In this document: positions 17,689-26,145 of the stretch, in pieces
How the letters are laid out: every line of letters begins with the position of its first letter
Numbering within the stretch: position 1 is the stretch's first letter
Assembly: GCA_050305935.1 (NCBI GenBank)
Contig: JBNLGG010000012.1
Span: forward strand, 1 to 64,000
Source: CAJXNP01 sp050305935
GTDB lineage: Bacteria > Bacteroidota > Bacteroidia > Cytophagales > Cyclobacteriaceae
DNA length: 64,000 bases
Direction of reading: 5' to 3'
The notes under the pieces: generated by a model
Databases searched by the model: none
Told to the model about the DNA's origin: nothing
What the model saw: only the letters and a program-made list of their open reading frames with translations
Made by a program: the position numbers and the translations under genes

Positions 17689-18264
17689 ATGGTCAGTATG
17701 TATCTTGATCAGGAACTGGTAAGGAAGATTCTGGGTGGAAATGAGCAAGCGTTTACCTTGCTTGTGAAGAAATACGAACGTTTGGTGTATTTTCTAGTCT
17801 ACCGAATTATTGGGGAGGAAGAATTGACCAAAGACGTGTGCCAGGAGGTGTTTGTAAAGGTATATTTAAAGCTAGGCGATTTCAATTTTAAATCAAAGCT
17901 CTCTACCTGGATCGCGACCATCGCCTACAGGCATGCCTTAAATCAGGTAAAAAAGGAAAAAAGTAGTCGATCTGATGAGGAATTAAAATCAGACCAGGAC
18001 TATCGGCAATATATTTCGGCTGGCCCGGATAGGATGATGGAAGAGACAGAATTAAAAGATTACGTGCATAAATTAATTGACCGATTGCCACACCAATATA
18101 GAACTGTGCTAACTTTGTTTCATTTAAACGAGTTTAACTACAAAGAAATTTATGAAATTACGGGTTGGCCGGAGGGTACGGTAAAAAGTTATTTATTTAG
18201 GGCAAGAAAGCTTCTGAAAGATGTGATTACCAGTAGTATTAAAAACCAGATACTTGAAAAGTGA
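17689..18264 (+). CDS. ECF-type RNA polymerase sigma factor
   Basis: 191 residues with the two ECF domains. Region 2 spans ILGGNEQAFTLLVKKYERLVYFLVYRIIG to TWIATIAYRHALNQVKKEK, and region 4 spans LPHQYRTVLTLFHLNEFNYKEIYEITG to VKSYLFRARKLLKD. An internal ATG three codons downstream is an alternative start. The next gene begins one base after its stop codon and encodes a two-helix membrane protein that could hold or anchor it, although it lacks a recognisable anti-sigma zinc motif. The divergent membrane protein gene is the other obvious target. Confidence 0.92.
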   Translation: MVSMYLDQELVRKILGGNEQAFTLLVKKYERLVYFLVYRIIGEEELTKDVCQEVFVKVYLKLGDFNFKSKLSTWIATIAYRHALNQVKKEKSSRSDEELKSDQDYRQYISAGPDRMMEETELKDYVHKLIDRLPHQYRTVLTLFHLNEFNYKEIYEITGWPEGTVKSYLFRARKLLKDVITSSIKNQILEK

Positions 18265-18265
18265 G

Positions 18266-18697
18266 ATGGCAATGAAAGATGTACATAAAAGCGATGACGA
18301 GCTACAGAAAATGATTTTTGAAGTCCAAAATCCTTCATTCGTAGACGGGGATGGAGAAATTTATGATAAGATCAAATTTGCATTAAATGAACCGCCGACT
18401 TTTCATCTCCAAAGTAATTTTGCGGAGAGTGTGACCAGGGTAGCCATCAAAAGAAAGGCCTTTCATGTTACAGTAAAAACAGCCCTTTTAAAAACAGGGA
18501 TCACCTTGGCCATACTGTTGATGGGGGCAGCGGCCTTTTATTTTATTTCAAAGGAAGTATTCAGTGAACTGGCCGCATTGATTCTCAACTACAAGTACCA
18601 GTTGCTGTTTAGCCTTGTCTTACTATCGGGGGTTCAAATTCTGGATAAGCTGCTTTTGAGAAAGCAGTTTGGTGAAAAAGCTTCCGGTGTGTTTTAG
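18266..18697 (+). CDS. Membrane partner of the ECF sigma factor, putative anti-sigma-like protein
   Basis: About 143 residues from the ATG at 18266, one base after the sigma stop. (A longer TTG reading from 18254 is less likely.) The N-terminal 70 residues are acidic and cytosolic, with a SDDELQKMIFEVQNPSF segment. Two transmembrane helices follow (TGITLAILLMGAAAFYFIS and YQLLFSLVLLSGVQIL), then a short basic tail. The place and size fit an anti-sigma factor, but no HxxxCxxC zinc motif is present. A role in controlling the sigma factor is inferred from translational coupling alone. Confidence 0.75.
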   Translation: MAMKDVHKSDDELQKMIFEVQNPSFVDGDGEIYDKIKFALNEPPTFHLQSNFAESVTRVAIKRKAFHVTVKTALLKTGITLAILLMGAAAFYFISKEVFSELAALILNYKYQLLFSLVLLSGVQILDKLLLRKQFGEKASGVF

Positions 18698-19068
18698 TTT
18701 TTTTCAATCACCCATTCTTGTGCTGTGTTAACACAGGGAAAGCATTTCGCTTTGCACAGGGAAAAAGACTCTATCTCTCCGAGATGGTAGTCAGAAAGGT
18801 TATCCTCGCCAATGATGGCAATTTTCTGAATGCCTGTCTTGATCAGGTTCCTGAAGAATTTTGTTATTGAGTCTTTTGAAGGCTGATCAATCATGCAACA
18901 ATTGCTGATCAGGTATTTGGCATTGTAGCGGGAAAAGGCAAATTCAATCTTTTGGAAAAGCTTTTCGATAACTTGATCACCTTCGCTATGATGAAGAATC
19001 GCTATGATGGAATTGCTTGATCTGTCATAGCTAACGTTTGCGTTCTCGCAATCTAATATTACTTTCAT
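18694..19068 (-). CDS. STAS/SpoIIAA-like small protein (copy 1)
   Basis: 124 residues, cytosolic, with alternating strands and helices: an initial strand MKVILDCENANVSYD, SIIAILHHSEG, a helix with the segment RYNAKYLISNCCMIDQPS, then KIAIIGED and a final helix AQEWVIEK. The fold pattern resembles the STAS/SEC14-like family found in Bacteroidota as paralogue sets. It contains six cysteines, including NCC and CKAKCFPC, unusual for a small cytosolic protein. A related gene of the same orientation lies 160 bases upstream. It overlaps the sigma-partner gene tail to tail by four bases. Function unknown. Confidence 0.68.
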   Translation of the reverse strand: MKVILDCENANVSYDRSSNSIIAILHHSEGDQVIEKLFQKIEFAFSRYNAKYLISNCCMIDQPSKDSITKFFRNLIKTGIQKIAIIGEDNLSDYHLGEIESFSLCKAKCFPCVNTAQEWVIEKN

Positions 19069-19083
19069 AGGTCCTAACCCCTC

Positions 19084-19107
19084 AATTCAATATTAAAAAA
19101 TTGAATT
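19084..19107. promoter_or_regulatory. Leader dyad AATTCAAT - 8 bases - ATTGAATT
   Basis: Perfect 8-base arms 19084-19091 and 19100-19107, lying between the predicted transcription start and the ATG at 19068. In the mRNA it would form a hairpin close to the start codon, a possible translation switch; in DNA it could be an operator. Confidence 0.45.
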
Positions 19108-19122
19108 ACTAAATGTCATATA

Positions 19123-19148
19123 CAAAAATACTATGCAAATATAGTATT
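19123..19148 (-). promoter_or_regulatory. Two TAnnTTTG elements overlapped by a 22-bp dyad
   Basis: On the minus strand TATATTTG (19143-19136) and TATTTTTG (19130-19123) are 13 bases apart. A perfect inverted repeat AATACTAT-6 bases-ATAGTATT (19127-19148) covers both. A protein bound there would block the promoter of the gene at 18694-19068. The elements are visible; the repression is inferred. Confidence 0.5.
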
Positions 19149-19228
19149 GATTTTCAATTTCGACCAAGTTTAAATTAATGTCGACGCATTAAATATTTGT
19201 GAAGAGATAAAAAAACGCCTTCTTGGTC

Positions 19229-19627
19229 TTACACTCTTATTTTAGCCATAGCCTCCTCAAAATTGTCAGACATGTGAACAACCAGCTTGTGTTTCTTATT
19301 GGTGAACAACGATTCTATATTTTCTGTGAACCCTTCGATGATTCCGGAGTTGGAGCCGACGTTGATAAGCTCGCGCATCCCACACTTATGGGCAAGGGGG
19401 AAAATATGGTCAGAAAGAAAATCCGATTGACAAGGGGTTAATCGGGAAAATCGGGCGAAGTCATTGATCAATTTGTCAACAAAATATATCTTGAAAGCCT
19501 TAAGTACACAGTTGTACACTCTTGAAAATTCCTTCTCATTTGGATCTGAAGACCAGATTACCATGATATATTTCTTCTGTTCGTCAAATCCTACGATCGC
19601 ATTGTTAGTCTCCAATAATACCCGCAT
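19229..19627 (-). CDS. STAS/SpoIIAA-like small protein (copy 2)
   Basis: 132 residues, cytosolic. Same layout as the gene at 18694-19068: a first strand (MRVLLETNNAIVGFDEQKKY), a YIMVIWSSDPNEKEF strand and turn, a helix ending in KIYFVDKLINDFARFSRL, MRELINVGSN, and a final helix (DNFEEAMAKI). Sequence identity between the two is low, so this is an old duplication or two members of one family. It has its own -7 element. A role as sensor or regulatory partner is possible but nothing in the sequence proves one. Confidence 0.68.
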   Translation of the reverse strand: MRVLLETNNAIVGFDEQKKYIMVIWSSDPNEKEFSRVYNCVLKAFKIYFVDKLINDFARFSRLTPCQSDFLSDHIFPLAHKCGMRELINVGSNSGIIEGFTENIESLFTNKKHKLVVHMSDNFEEAMAKIRV

Positions 19628-20001
19628 TCTCCCTATTTTTTCACCGCAAAATTAAGTTATTAATATGCGGGTCATTTTTTTAAACTATTGATTTAATTAC
19701 ATCAATGGCATAATAAGCTAGATAGTACGACGGATTTGTTATTAAAAAGGCAACCCGATTTGAACAAATACATAAAAGCTTAATTATTAATAGTTTAATT
19801 TGTGTCGGTTAAAGGCAAAATGGTTGTGGTGTGTCTGGATTAGGGCCTTAATGATTTCATAAACTATTGCACGAATTGTTGTAATGGTGCTAGCTAACAG
19901 CAATATTTAGTTTAGACATTACATTTTTTACACTAAAAAGGGTACAAAAATGAGCTGTAAATTTGTGGGTTTAAATTTGATGCCTGTTAGAAAAGAAAGT
20001 G
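19628..20001. other. 374-base intergenic region between copy 2 and purE
   Basis: No gene or RNA recognised. It holds the copy 2 promoter (19647-19654) and a dyad ATTGAT-8 bases-ATCAAT (19687-19706). No convincing terminator for purE was found. A 40-codon plus-strand frame at 19950-20072 is judged spurious. Confidence 0.5.
19647..19654 (-). promoter_or_regulatory. -7 element TAATTTTG of copy 2 gene
   Basis: Exact TAnnTTTG on the minus strand, 19 bases before the ATG at 19627, which gives a leader of about 13 bases. No -33 TTG is visible at the expected distance. Confidence 0.42.
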
Positions 20002-20505
20002 TTAAGAATTACCTTTTTCTTCCATTTCTTTTACTGATTCCATTACCTTATTTTTTAGGGAGGCTTTAAATAATTTGATGTTTTCAGAAATTTTTTCATC
20101 AAAAGCGCCGACAATTTGCGCTGCCAGTATACCGGCATTTTTTGCTCCATCTAATGCGACAGTAGCCACGGGCACACCTGATGGCATCTGTAATATGGAT
20201 AAAATGGAATCCCATCCATCAATGGAATTGCTGCTTTTTACCGGAACTCCTATGACAGGCAAAGTGGTAAGTGAAGCCACCATGCCTGGCAGATGCGCGG
20301 CTCCGCCAGCTCCCGCGATAATGACCTTTAAGCCTCTCGAGGCAGCGTTTTTTGCGTAGTCAAACATCCGGTCAGGAGTACGGTGAGCGGATACAATGGA
20401 AATTTCAAAGGATACTTCAAGTTCCTTGAGTACATCCGCTGCCTGGGACATTATTGGAAGATCAGATTTGCTTCCCATGATTATTCCTACTTGTGGCTGG
20501 CTCAT
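20002..20505 (-). CDS. purE: N5-carboxyaminoimidazole ribonucleotide mutase PurE
   Basis: Converts N5-CAIR to CAIR in purine synthesis. 167 residues, normal length. Motifs: VGIIMGSKSDLPIMSQA at the N-terminus, VSAHRTPDRMFDYA with the catalytic His, and the substrate-binding GAGGAAHLPGMVASLT. The family's VIGVPVKSSNSIDGWDSILS stretch is intact. The gene overlaps purK by four bases (ATGA-type coupling), so both halves of the bacterial two-step carboxylation are made together. Confidence 0.96.
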   Translation of the reverse strand: MSQPQVGIIMGSKSDLPIMSQAADVLKELEVSFEISIVSAHRTPDRMFDYAKNAASRGLKVIIAGAGGAAHLPGMVASLTTLPVIGVPVKSSNSIDGWDSILSILQMPSGVPVATVALDGAKNAGILAAQIVGAFDEKISENIKLFKASLKNKVMESVKEMEEKGNS

Positions 20506-21644
20506 GATACTATTTTTAGTGTGTCTTTAACTTTTTTCGCTTTTAATTTAAGCCTTTCGGGATCAGTTTCCACAATGGTCACGTGGCCCATTTTTCTGAA
20601 TGGCTTGGTGAATTTTTTACCATAAAGATGTACATGGACTCCTTCCATCCCAAGTACTTCGTTCATTCCAGTATAAACAGCATTCCCGGTGTAACCATCT
20701 TCACCAAGTAAATTAACCATCGCCGAAGGGGATTTAATTTTTGTGCTTCCCAGGGGCAGGTTGAGAATCGCCCTTAGGTGTTGCTCATATTGGGACGTGA
20801 TATTTGATTCGATGGACTGGTGGCCGCTGTTATGGGGCCTGGGAGCAATCTCATTTACCAGGATATTGCCCGTTTTATCAAGAAACATCTCTACTGCCAG
20901 GATACCGACCATCCCAAGTTTTTTGATAACGTCTACGGCGATAGCTTCGGCCTTTTCTTCCACCTTTTTAGATATATCTGCCGGACTAAAAAGGAATTCC
21001 ACCAGATTGGCGGTGGGGTGGAATGATAGCTCCACCGATGGAAATGAAACGATGTCTCCATCTTCATTTCGTGCAACGATCACGGAAATCTCTTTATGAA
21101 AATCGATGGCTTTCTCCAGTAGTCCGGGTGCGTCAAAGGCTTTGGCCAAATCCTTCTCATCGTTTAACCTGGCTACCCCACGGCCGTCATAGCCTTCCTT
21201 TCCAAGCTTATTAAATGCCGGCAGGAAGGAAATGTTATTTACTATTTCCGCCATACTTTCTACCAAAACAAAGTCCGCCGTGGGTATTTGGTTTTCTTGA
21301 TAAAATAGTTTTTGGGTTCGTTTGTCCTGGATTAATTCGATGATTTCCGGCTGCGGAAATACCTTTTTTCCCTCCTTTTCAAGCTGTTTTAAGGCTGAAG
21401 TGTTAACATTCTCAATTTCGATGGTGATGACGTCCATCTGTTTTCCAAAATTGTAAACCGTGTCAAAGTCAGTCAATTTTCCCACTGAAAAATTTCCCGC
21501 CAGTTTTTTACACGGCGCATTTTCATCGGGATCCAGAATGGAAATATCCAGGTTAAAATCTATGGCTGACTGAATCAACATCCTTCCTAATTGCCCTCCT
21601 CCAAGCACTCCGATTTTAATATTCTGATTAAATGCCAGACTCAC
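20502..21644 (-). CDS. purK: N5-carboxyaminoimidazole ribonucleotide synthase PurK
   Basis: ATP-dependent carboxylation of AIR to N5-CAIR, the step before PurE. 380 residues with the ATP-grasp architecture: an N-terminal GVLGGGQLGRMLIQSA, a preATP-grasp region, KLGKEGYDGRGVARL with the flexible loop, FHKEISVIVARN, and the metal-binding VNEIAPRPHNSGHQSIE. It is normal for the family. The start at 21644 lies 22 bases after its own -7 element. Confidence 0.96.
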   Translation of the reverse strand: MSLAFNQNIKIGVLGGGQLGRMLIQSAIDFNLDISILDPDENAPCKKLAGNFSVGKLTDFDTVYNFGKQMDVITIEIENVNTSALKQLEKEGKKVFPQPEIIELIQDKRTQKLFYQENQIPTADFVLVESMAEIVNNISFLPAFNKLGKEGYDGRGVARLNDEKDLAKAFDAPGLLEKAIDFHKEISVIVARNEDGDIVSFPSVELSFHPTANLVEFLFSPADISKKVEEKAEAIAVDVIKKLGMVGILAVEMFLDKTGNILVNEIAPRPHNSGHQSIESNITSQYEQHLRAILNLPLGSTKIKSPSAMVNLLGEDGYTGNAVYTGMNEVLGMEGVHVHLYGKKFTKPFRKMGHVTIVETDPERLKLKAKKVKDTLKIVS

Positions 21645-21665
21645 CGTTTTCTAATTTGTTTGGGG

Positions 21666-21673
21666 CAAAAATA
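21666..21673 (-). promoter_or_regulatory. -7 element TATTTTTG of purK-purE
   Basis: Exact TAnnTTTG followed by C on the minus strand, 21 bases before the purK ATG, giving a leader of roughly 15 bases. It sits in the 50-base gap after the MutS-like gene, so purKE need not depend on upstream transcription. Confidence 0.48.
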
Positions 21674-21694
21674 ATTGATTAATCCAAATATTTA

Positions 21695-23524
21695 TCAGGA
21701 GATCGATATTCCCATTTTTTTCATTAACTCAATGGCATTAAAATTCAGGCATGGTCCCTCCCACAATTTGTAATCAAATAGCAACTTTCCGTCCTTCATC
21801 GTGCTATGAAAACTGAAATTCTTAAAGTTTTTTAATTCGCTGGTAAGCTCATTGAGTTCTACATCGTGTGTCGAAACAAGGCCAAATGCATTGGATTGAT
21901 TGAGCTGTTTCATTATTGCAAGTGCCCCGATGTGGCGATCGTGGCTATTAGTGCCCTTTAGTATTTCATCCAGGAGAAAAAAGGATGGGGTTTTTTCATT
22001 AATGTTTTTCAAGAGGGAGTTTATCCTGATCAACTCGGCATAAAAAGTTGAAATGTTTTCTTCCAGGTTGTCTTTGGTTCTCATACTGGTGAAGACCATG
22101 CAAGGGCTGATGGACAAAGCTGCTGCACAAACCGGAGCACCCACCTGAGCCAGGACCAGGTTAATTCCCAGGCTACGTAAAAAGGTGCTTTTGCCTGCCA
22201 TGTTTGACCCGGTGATGAGTGAGATTGTCCCTTTTCCGCTCATTTGGAAATCGTTAGACACTCTTTTTTTGGCATCGATCAGAGGGTGTCCGATGGCCCT
22301 ACCGGAGAATGTAAAATTAGTTTTTGATATTTCCGGAAAGGCATAGTCAGGGTTAGCAAAAGCAAATGCCGAATAAGACAACAGGATTTCAAATTTGCCT
22401 ATTGTCTGAAACCAGTTTTCTATTTGGACCGCGTAGGCTAACCGCCATTTTTCTGCTTTGTGTAAAAGGAAAAAATCGAACAGCAAAAATGAATTGGCAA
22501 GAAGATATAAATTGTTTCCCCGGTTATTCAGTAAGTCGACGACGCCTATTAGTTTTCCAATCGATTGACTGGCAATGTGGCTTCCTTCCCTAAACTGCTG
22601 CTGCAAATTCCCGAGGTAATCACCACGGAACTTTTTCTTTTCTATGTGCTCGATTAAAGCATGTACGGCATCCAATTGATTTTTTGCTTTGGTCAATGCA
22701 ATTGTCGTATCGCTGATGACCTTCATTTTTGGACCGAGAAAAATCAATGCCAGCACATTGAACGCAAAGAGCCAAAGGAAACTTATCTGTCCAATGAAAA
22801 TAAAATAAAAAGTGATTGCAAAGACTATCCAAATACACACCGAAAGCAGGGATAATTGTGGTAAGTACCGGATAGAGGGTGATTTTTTAAGCCAATCAAA
22901 AAATTTCGTCAGGTTTGACTGATCATCGGAAATATGACTTCTTCCCAGTGCTTCAAGTTCTTGTCTCCAGTCTGTTTCTGATGCTAATTCTTTAATTGCG
23001 GCTTGACGGGCTTTTATCCCTTCCGGGTTCTGGTGATGTTGTAAATCATGGGCTAACATGTCCTTCCCGATGGACGTAGTGCAACGCGAAATAAGCTGGA
23101 AGAGGGAGTGCTTCCCAAAAATGTCCAGGTCATAGGAAAATGGGTGCTCATGTTTTAAGTAATCTTCCCCGGCTTCAAATGCGTCAAGTTTTAGTTTCTG
23201 ACGTGCCACTTCATCCAGATTTATTTGTGCAAGATTTTCATATAACAATTGCTCTCTATTGATGCGATTGTGATATCTGATCAAGGCGCCAAAGGCAAGA
23301 AAGGATAGGATAAACCCAATGCTAAAAAGTAGAAAGAATCCCTTATGAAGCAAAAAAACCAGCGCCGTAGCCAGAACCAAAAAAACGAATACCCTTGCGA
23401 TTGACAGGTTCCTCGATTTTGATTTGGTTAGTGTGGAAAGTTCCTGAAATTGCGTCACTCGCTTTTTAAAAACATCAATCATTTTGACAGAATTCTGGTT
23501 TGTTTTTGCGAAAGTAGTATTCAT
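21695..23524 (-). CDS. Membrane-anchored MutS-like ATPase
   Basis: 609 residues from the ATG at 23524 (another possible start is the ATG at 23482). Two hydrophobic helices occur near residues 40-85 and two more near 215-260, then a MutS core and the MutS C-terminal ATPase with Walker A GSNMAGKSTFLRSLG, FLLDEILKGTNSHDRH (Walker B) and GLVSTHDVELNELTSE. The mismatch-reading N-terminal domain of true MutS is absent and the membrane segments are unusual. Function is unknown. It could process DNA structures near the membrane, but nothing here proves it. It is divergent from the MobA-like gene by 70 bases. Confidence 0.86.
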   Translation of the reverse strand: MNTTFAKTNQNSVKMIDVFKKRVTQFQELSTLTKSKSRNLSIARVFVFLVLATALVFLLHKGFFLLFSIGFILSFLAFGALIRYHNRINREQLLYENLAQINLDEVARQKLKLDAFEAGEDYLKHEHPFSYDLDIFGKHSLFQLISRCTTSIGKDMLAHDLQHHQNPEGIKARQAAIKELASETDWRQELEALGRSHISDDQSNLTKFFDWLKKSPSIRYLPQLSLLSVCIWIVFAITFYFIFIGQISFLWLFAFNVLALIFLGPKMKVISDTTIALTKAKNQLDAVHALIEHIEKKKFRGDYLGNLQQQFREGSHIASQSIGKLIGVVDLLNNRGNNLYLLANSFLLFDFFLLHKAEKWRLAYAVQIENWFQTIGKFEILLSYSAFAFANPDYAFPEISKTNFTFSGRAIGHPLIDAKKRVSNDFQMSGKGTISLITGSNMAGKSTFLRSLGINLVLAQVGAPVCAAALSISPCMVFTSMRTKDNLEENISTFYAELIRINSLLKNINEKTPSFFLLDEILKGTNSHDRHIGALAIMKQLNQSNAFGLVSTHDVELNELTSELKNFKNFSFHSTMKDGKLLFDYKLWEGPCLNFNAIELMKKMGISIS

Positions 23525-23594
23525 TCGAATAAACCTAAAGTAAACCGGTACTAACGTTTTATTATTATATTGGGATGGGTGATACTTGTGAAAT

Positions 23595-24185
23595 ATGGAA
23601 ACGACAGTGGCAATTGTTTTAGCGGCGGGGGCAAGCAAACGGTTGGGAAGGCCCAAGCAGTTGATCCAGATAGAAGGGATGGCAATGCTTGCTCACCTAA
23701 TTAACAAGATTAGCCAGGCGGGCTTTTCAAAGATAATGGCCGTTCTGGGAAGCGAGCATCAGAAAATGTCGGATACCATTTCTGAATTACCTGTGTATAC
23801 TGTTGTCAATAATCAATGGCAAAAAGGAATGGGTAACTCATTTTCGTGTGGTTTGAAAGAGTCGTTGAAAAAGTGGCCGGGTATGAGCCATTTGTTGGTT
23901 TCTGTCTGTGATCAGCCTTTTGTGCCGGTTTCACATTTCACAGCAATTAAAAGCAAAATATCAGAGGATCCCTCGTTGATTGTTGCTTCTGGTTATAATG
24001 GAACATTTGGACCTCCCCTGGTGTGTGGCAAAACCTATTTTGAAGAGATTATCCAATTAGACGGTGAAAAGGGTGCAAAATCAATTTTTAAAAAATATCA
24101 TAAGCAGATAGAAATCATTCCTTGTGAGGAATGTGCGAGGGATATTGATACCCCTGAAGACGCAAGAACTTTTTATAACCACTGA
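23595..24185 (+). CDS. MobA/MocA-like nucleotidyltransferase
   Basis: 196 residues of the NTP_transf_3 family, which transfers CMP or GMP to molybdopterin or nucleotides to other small substrates. The N-terminal motif VLAAGASKRLGRPKQLIQIEG has the nucleotide-binding GxGxRxGxPK pattern, and the metal-binding SVCDQPFVP and the C-terminal DIDTPEDA are present. No other molybdenum cofactor genes are in the window, so the substrate is open. The next gene follows after 20 bases. Confidence 0.85.
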   Translation: METTVAIVLAAGASKRLGRPKQLIQIEGMAMLAHLINKISQAGFSKIMAVLGSEHQKMSDTISELPVYTVVNNQWQKGMGNSFSCGLKESLKKWPGMSHLLVSVCDQPFVPVSHFTAIKSKISEDPSLIVASGYNGTFGPPLVCGKTYFEEIIQLDGEKGAKSIFKKYHKQIEIIPCEECARDIDTPEDARTFYNH

Positions 24186-24205
24186 TAAATTTTTTAATCG
24201 TCCCA

Positions 24206-26113
24206 ATGAACCAAATACTTATTTATTTTTTTGCCACTACTATTTTTTTTAATGTCACCATCCATTGTTCCCAGGCGCAAAAGGACACCCCCGAATTATC
24301 AATTGCTTCCATCCCAAATCAATTGTTTGTAGGGAGTAAAGCCATTGTCAGGGAAGAAAACTTTTTGTTTGAAATTGTGGATGATCAAGAAGCCAGGGTA
24401 TCTGTAAAGAAGGTTGTCACATTTTTGGATAAAAGCGGTATTGACTACTACCCAATTAAAATTTATTATGACCAATTGACCAAAGTAAATAAAATCAACG
24501 GTCAATTGTATGATAAGAATGGAGTATTTATCAGAAAAATAAAACGCTTCGATATTGATGACGTAAGCGCTATTTCCGGTTTTTCTATTTATGAAGATAG
24601 CAGGGTTAAAATAGTTGATCTGGAACATAAGGACTTTCCCTTCACCCTGGTGCTGGAGTATGATTTGACAACAAACGATCTACTGCATTTACCCCATTGG
24701 AAACCAGTTGATAAAACCGGAGTGTCCCTTGAAGTGGCAACGTTTGTCCTTAGATTCCCTGAACAGAATAATGTTTCATATAAAGGACTAAACGTCGCGC
24801 CACCATTGGAAGAAACCTTAGCGGACCAGAGGCGGCAATATACCTGGCAGGTTAGGGAGTTTAAAGCCATTAAGGGAGAACCAATGATGATCTTCGACCG
24901 ACTTTTCCCTGAGGTTCGGACCGCCATGAAAAGAATTAATTATAATGGCATCACAGGGATTTCAGACAGTTGGAACAATCTGGGAAAATATTTTTGGGGG
25001 CTTAACGAATCCGGGAGTGCATTGCCGGAGGCATTGGTATCCGACCTCGAAAGAATCAGGGAATCTGCAAAAGGCGACCAGGAAATCATTAAAAAAATAA
25101 ATAGGTACTTGAAGGAGAATACCCGGTACGTGAGTGTCCAGGTTGGTCTGGGGAATTTACGGCCGCTTTCACCAGAGCTTGTTTTTAAGAACAAATACGG
25201 CGATTGCAAGGCTTTGTGCAACTATGCAAAGGCCATGTTGAATTATTTTGGTATCCACTCCATTTATACCTTAGTGAATACCCTCGAGGATTTTCAACCG
25301 GATTTGGTCACTGACCAGTTTGATCATGTGGTGTTGTGTATTCCAAACAGGGGTGATACCATTTGGATGGAATGCACTGATCCGGATTTACCTTTCGATT
25401 ACCTTGGAGAATTTTCAATGGGAAAGGATGCGCTACTCATCACGGAAAATGGCGGGGTATTGACTAAAACGCAGGATTTATATCCTTTTCAAAACTGTCG
25501 GACCGTCAAAACTGATTGTAAAATTTTTGAAAATGGACGTGCAGAATTTAATACAGAAGTCAAATACAATTTTCTGGAATTCGAGCAGGTAAAACATTTA
25601 GTAAAAGCTTCCAGGGACGAAAGAATGAAGGAGTATTATCAGTCCCTGGGTATGGCTGATATCGATATCAGGTCGATTGAATTAAGTCAAAAAGAAGATG
25701 CTCCAAAAGTCGTTTGTGAATTGTCGATTGCGTCAAACAGGTTTTCCGTCTCCAATGGTGATCACATAATTTTCCCGGCCATCCCTTTCTTCCAGGAGGA
25801 AAAGCCTGTTACGATTTTTAACAGCAGGATGACGCCATTCGAAATAAAGAATTCCTCACACTACACTGATTCGATTTACTATTCGCTGCCGGAAGAATAT
25901 TTGAAGGGCACTTGGCCAGAAGATAGGACGATTGAAAGTGAATTTGGAACATATTCGATTGCCTATGAACTTTTAGGAGGTAAAATATTGGTTGTCAGGA
26001 ACCGGAAAATCAAAGACGGTGTTTTCACGCCGGAAAAATATGCGGAGTATGTCAACTACATTAATCAAATAGCCGAATTAGAAAAGCAAAAAATCATTCT
26101 CACAAAGAATTGA
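24206..26113 (+). CDS. Secreted DUF3857 and transglutaminase-like protein
   Basis: 635 residues with a signal peptide (about 1-24). The N-terminal beta-rich DUF3857 domain (about 40-240) contains LTKVNKINGQLYDKNG and LHLPHWKPVDKTGVSLE. A transglutaminase-like domain follows, with the catalytic Cys in YGDCKALCNYAKAML (about 333), the His in DQFDHVVLCI and the Asp in ECTDPDLPFDYLGEF. The C-terminal third is beta-rich. Proteins of this kind are common in Bacteroidota, and peptide or polymer cross-linking activity is inferred from the intact triad. A shared terminator follows the gene. Confidence 0.88.
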   Translation: MNQILIYFFATTIFFNVTIHCSQAQKDTPELSIASIPNQLFVGSKAIVREENFLFEIVDDQEARVSVKKVVTFLDKSGIDYYPIKIYYDQLTKVNKINGQLYDKNGVFIRKIKRFDIDDVSAISGFSIYEDSRVKIVDLEHKDFPFTLVLEYDLTTNDLLHLPHWKPVDKTGVSLEVATFVLRFPEQNNVSYKGLNVAPPLEETLADQRRQYTWQVREFKAIKGEPMMIFDRLFPEVRTAMKRINYNGITGISDSWNNLGKYFWGLNESGSALPEALVSDLERIRESAKGDQEIIKKINRYLKENTRYVSVQVGLGNLRPLSPELVFKNKYGDCKALCNYAKAMLNYFGIHSIYTLVNTLEDFQPDLVTDQFDHVVLCIPNRGDTIWMECTDPDLPFDYLGEFSMGKDALLITENGGVLTKTQDLYPFQNCRTVKTDCKIFENGRAEFNTEVKYNFLEFEQVKHLVKASRDERMKEYYQSLGMADIDIRSIELSQKEDAPKVVCELSIASNRFSVSNGDHIIFPAIPFFQEEKPVTIFNSRMTPFEIKNSSHYTDSIYYSLPEEYLKGTWPEDRTIESEFGTYSIAYELLGGKILVVRNRKIKDGVFTPEKYAEYVNYINQIAELEKQKIILTKN

Positions 26114-26119
26114 AAAAAG

Positions 26120-26136
26120 GCCGACGTCTTGCCGGC
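26120..26136. terminator. Shared bidirectional terminator
   Basis: GCCGAC (26120-26125) and GCCGGC (26131-26136) form a six-pair stem with one G-T pair and a five-base loop. T runs lie on both sides (TTTTTT leftwards in the minus strand, TTTTT rightwards), so it closes both convergent genes. Confidence 0.68.
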
Positions 26137-26145
26137 AGTGTTTTT

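Noticed and set aside
19950..20072. 40-codon plus-strand frame with a hydrophobic C-terminus
   Set aside because: Its second half is antisense to purE and no promoter precedes it.
23483..23656. N-terminal extension of the MutS-like frame to 23656
   Set aside because: It would overlap the divergent nucleotidyltransferase gene and its sequence has no MutS character; the ATG at 23524 or 23482 is better.
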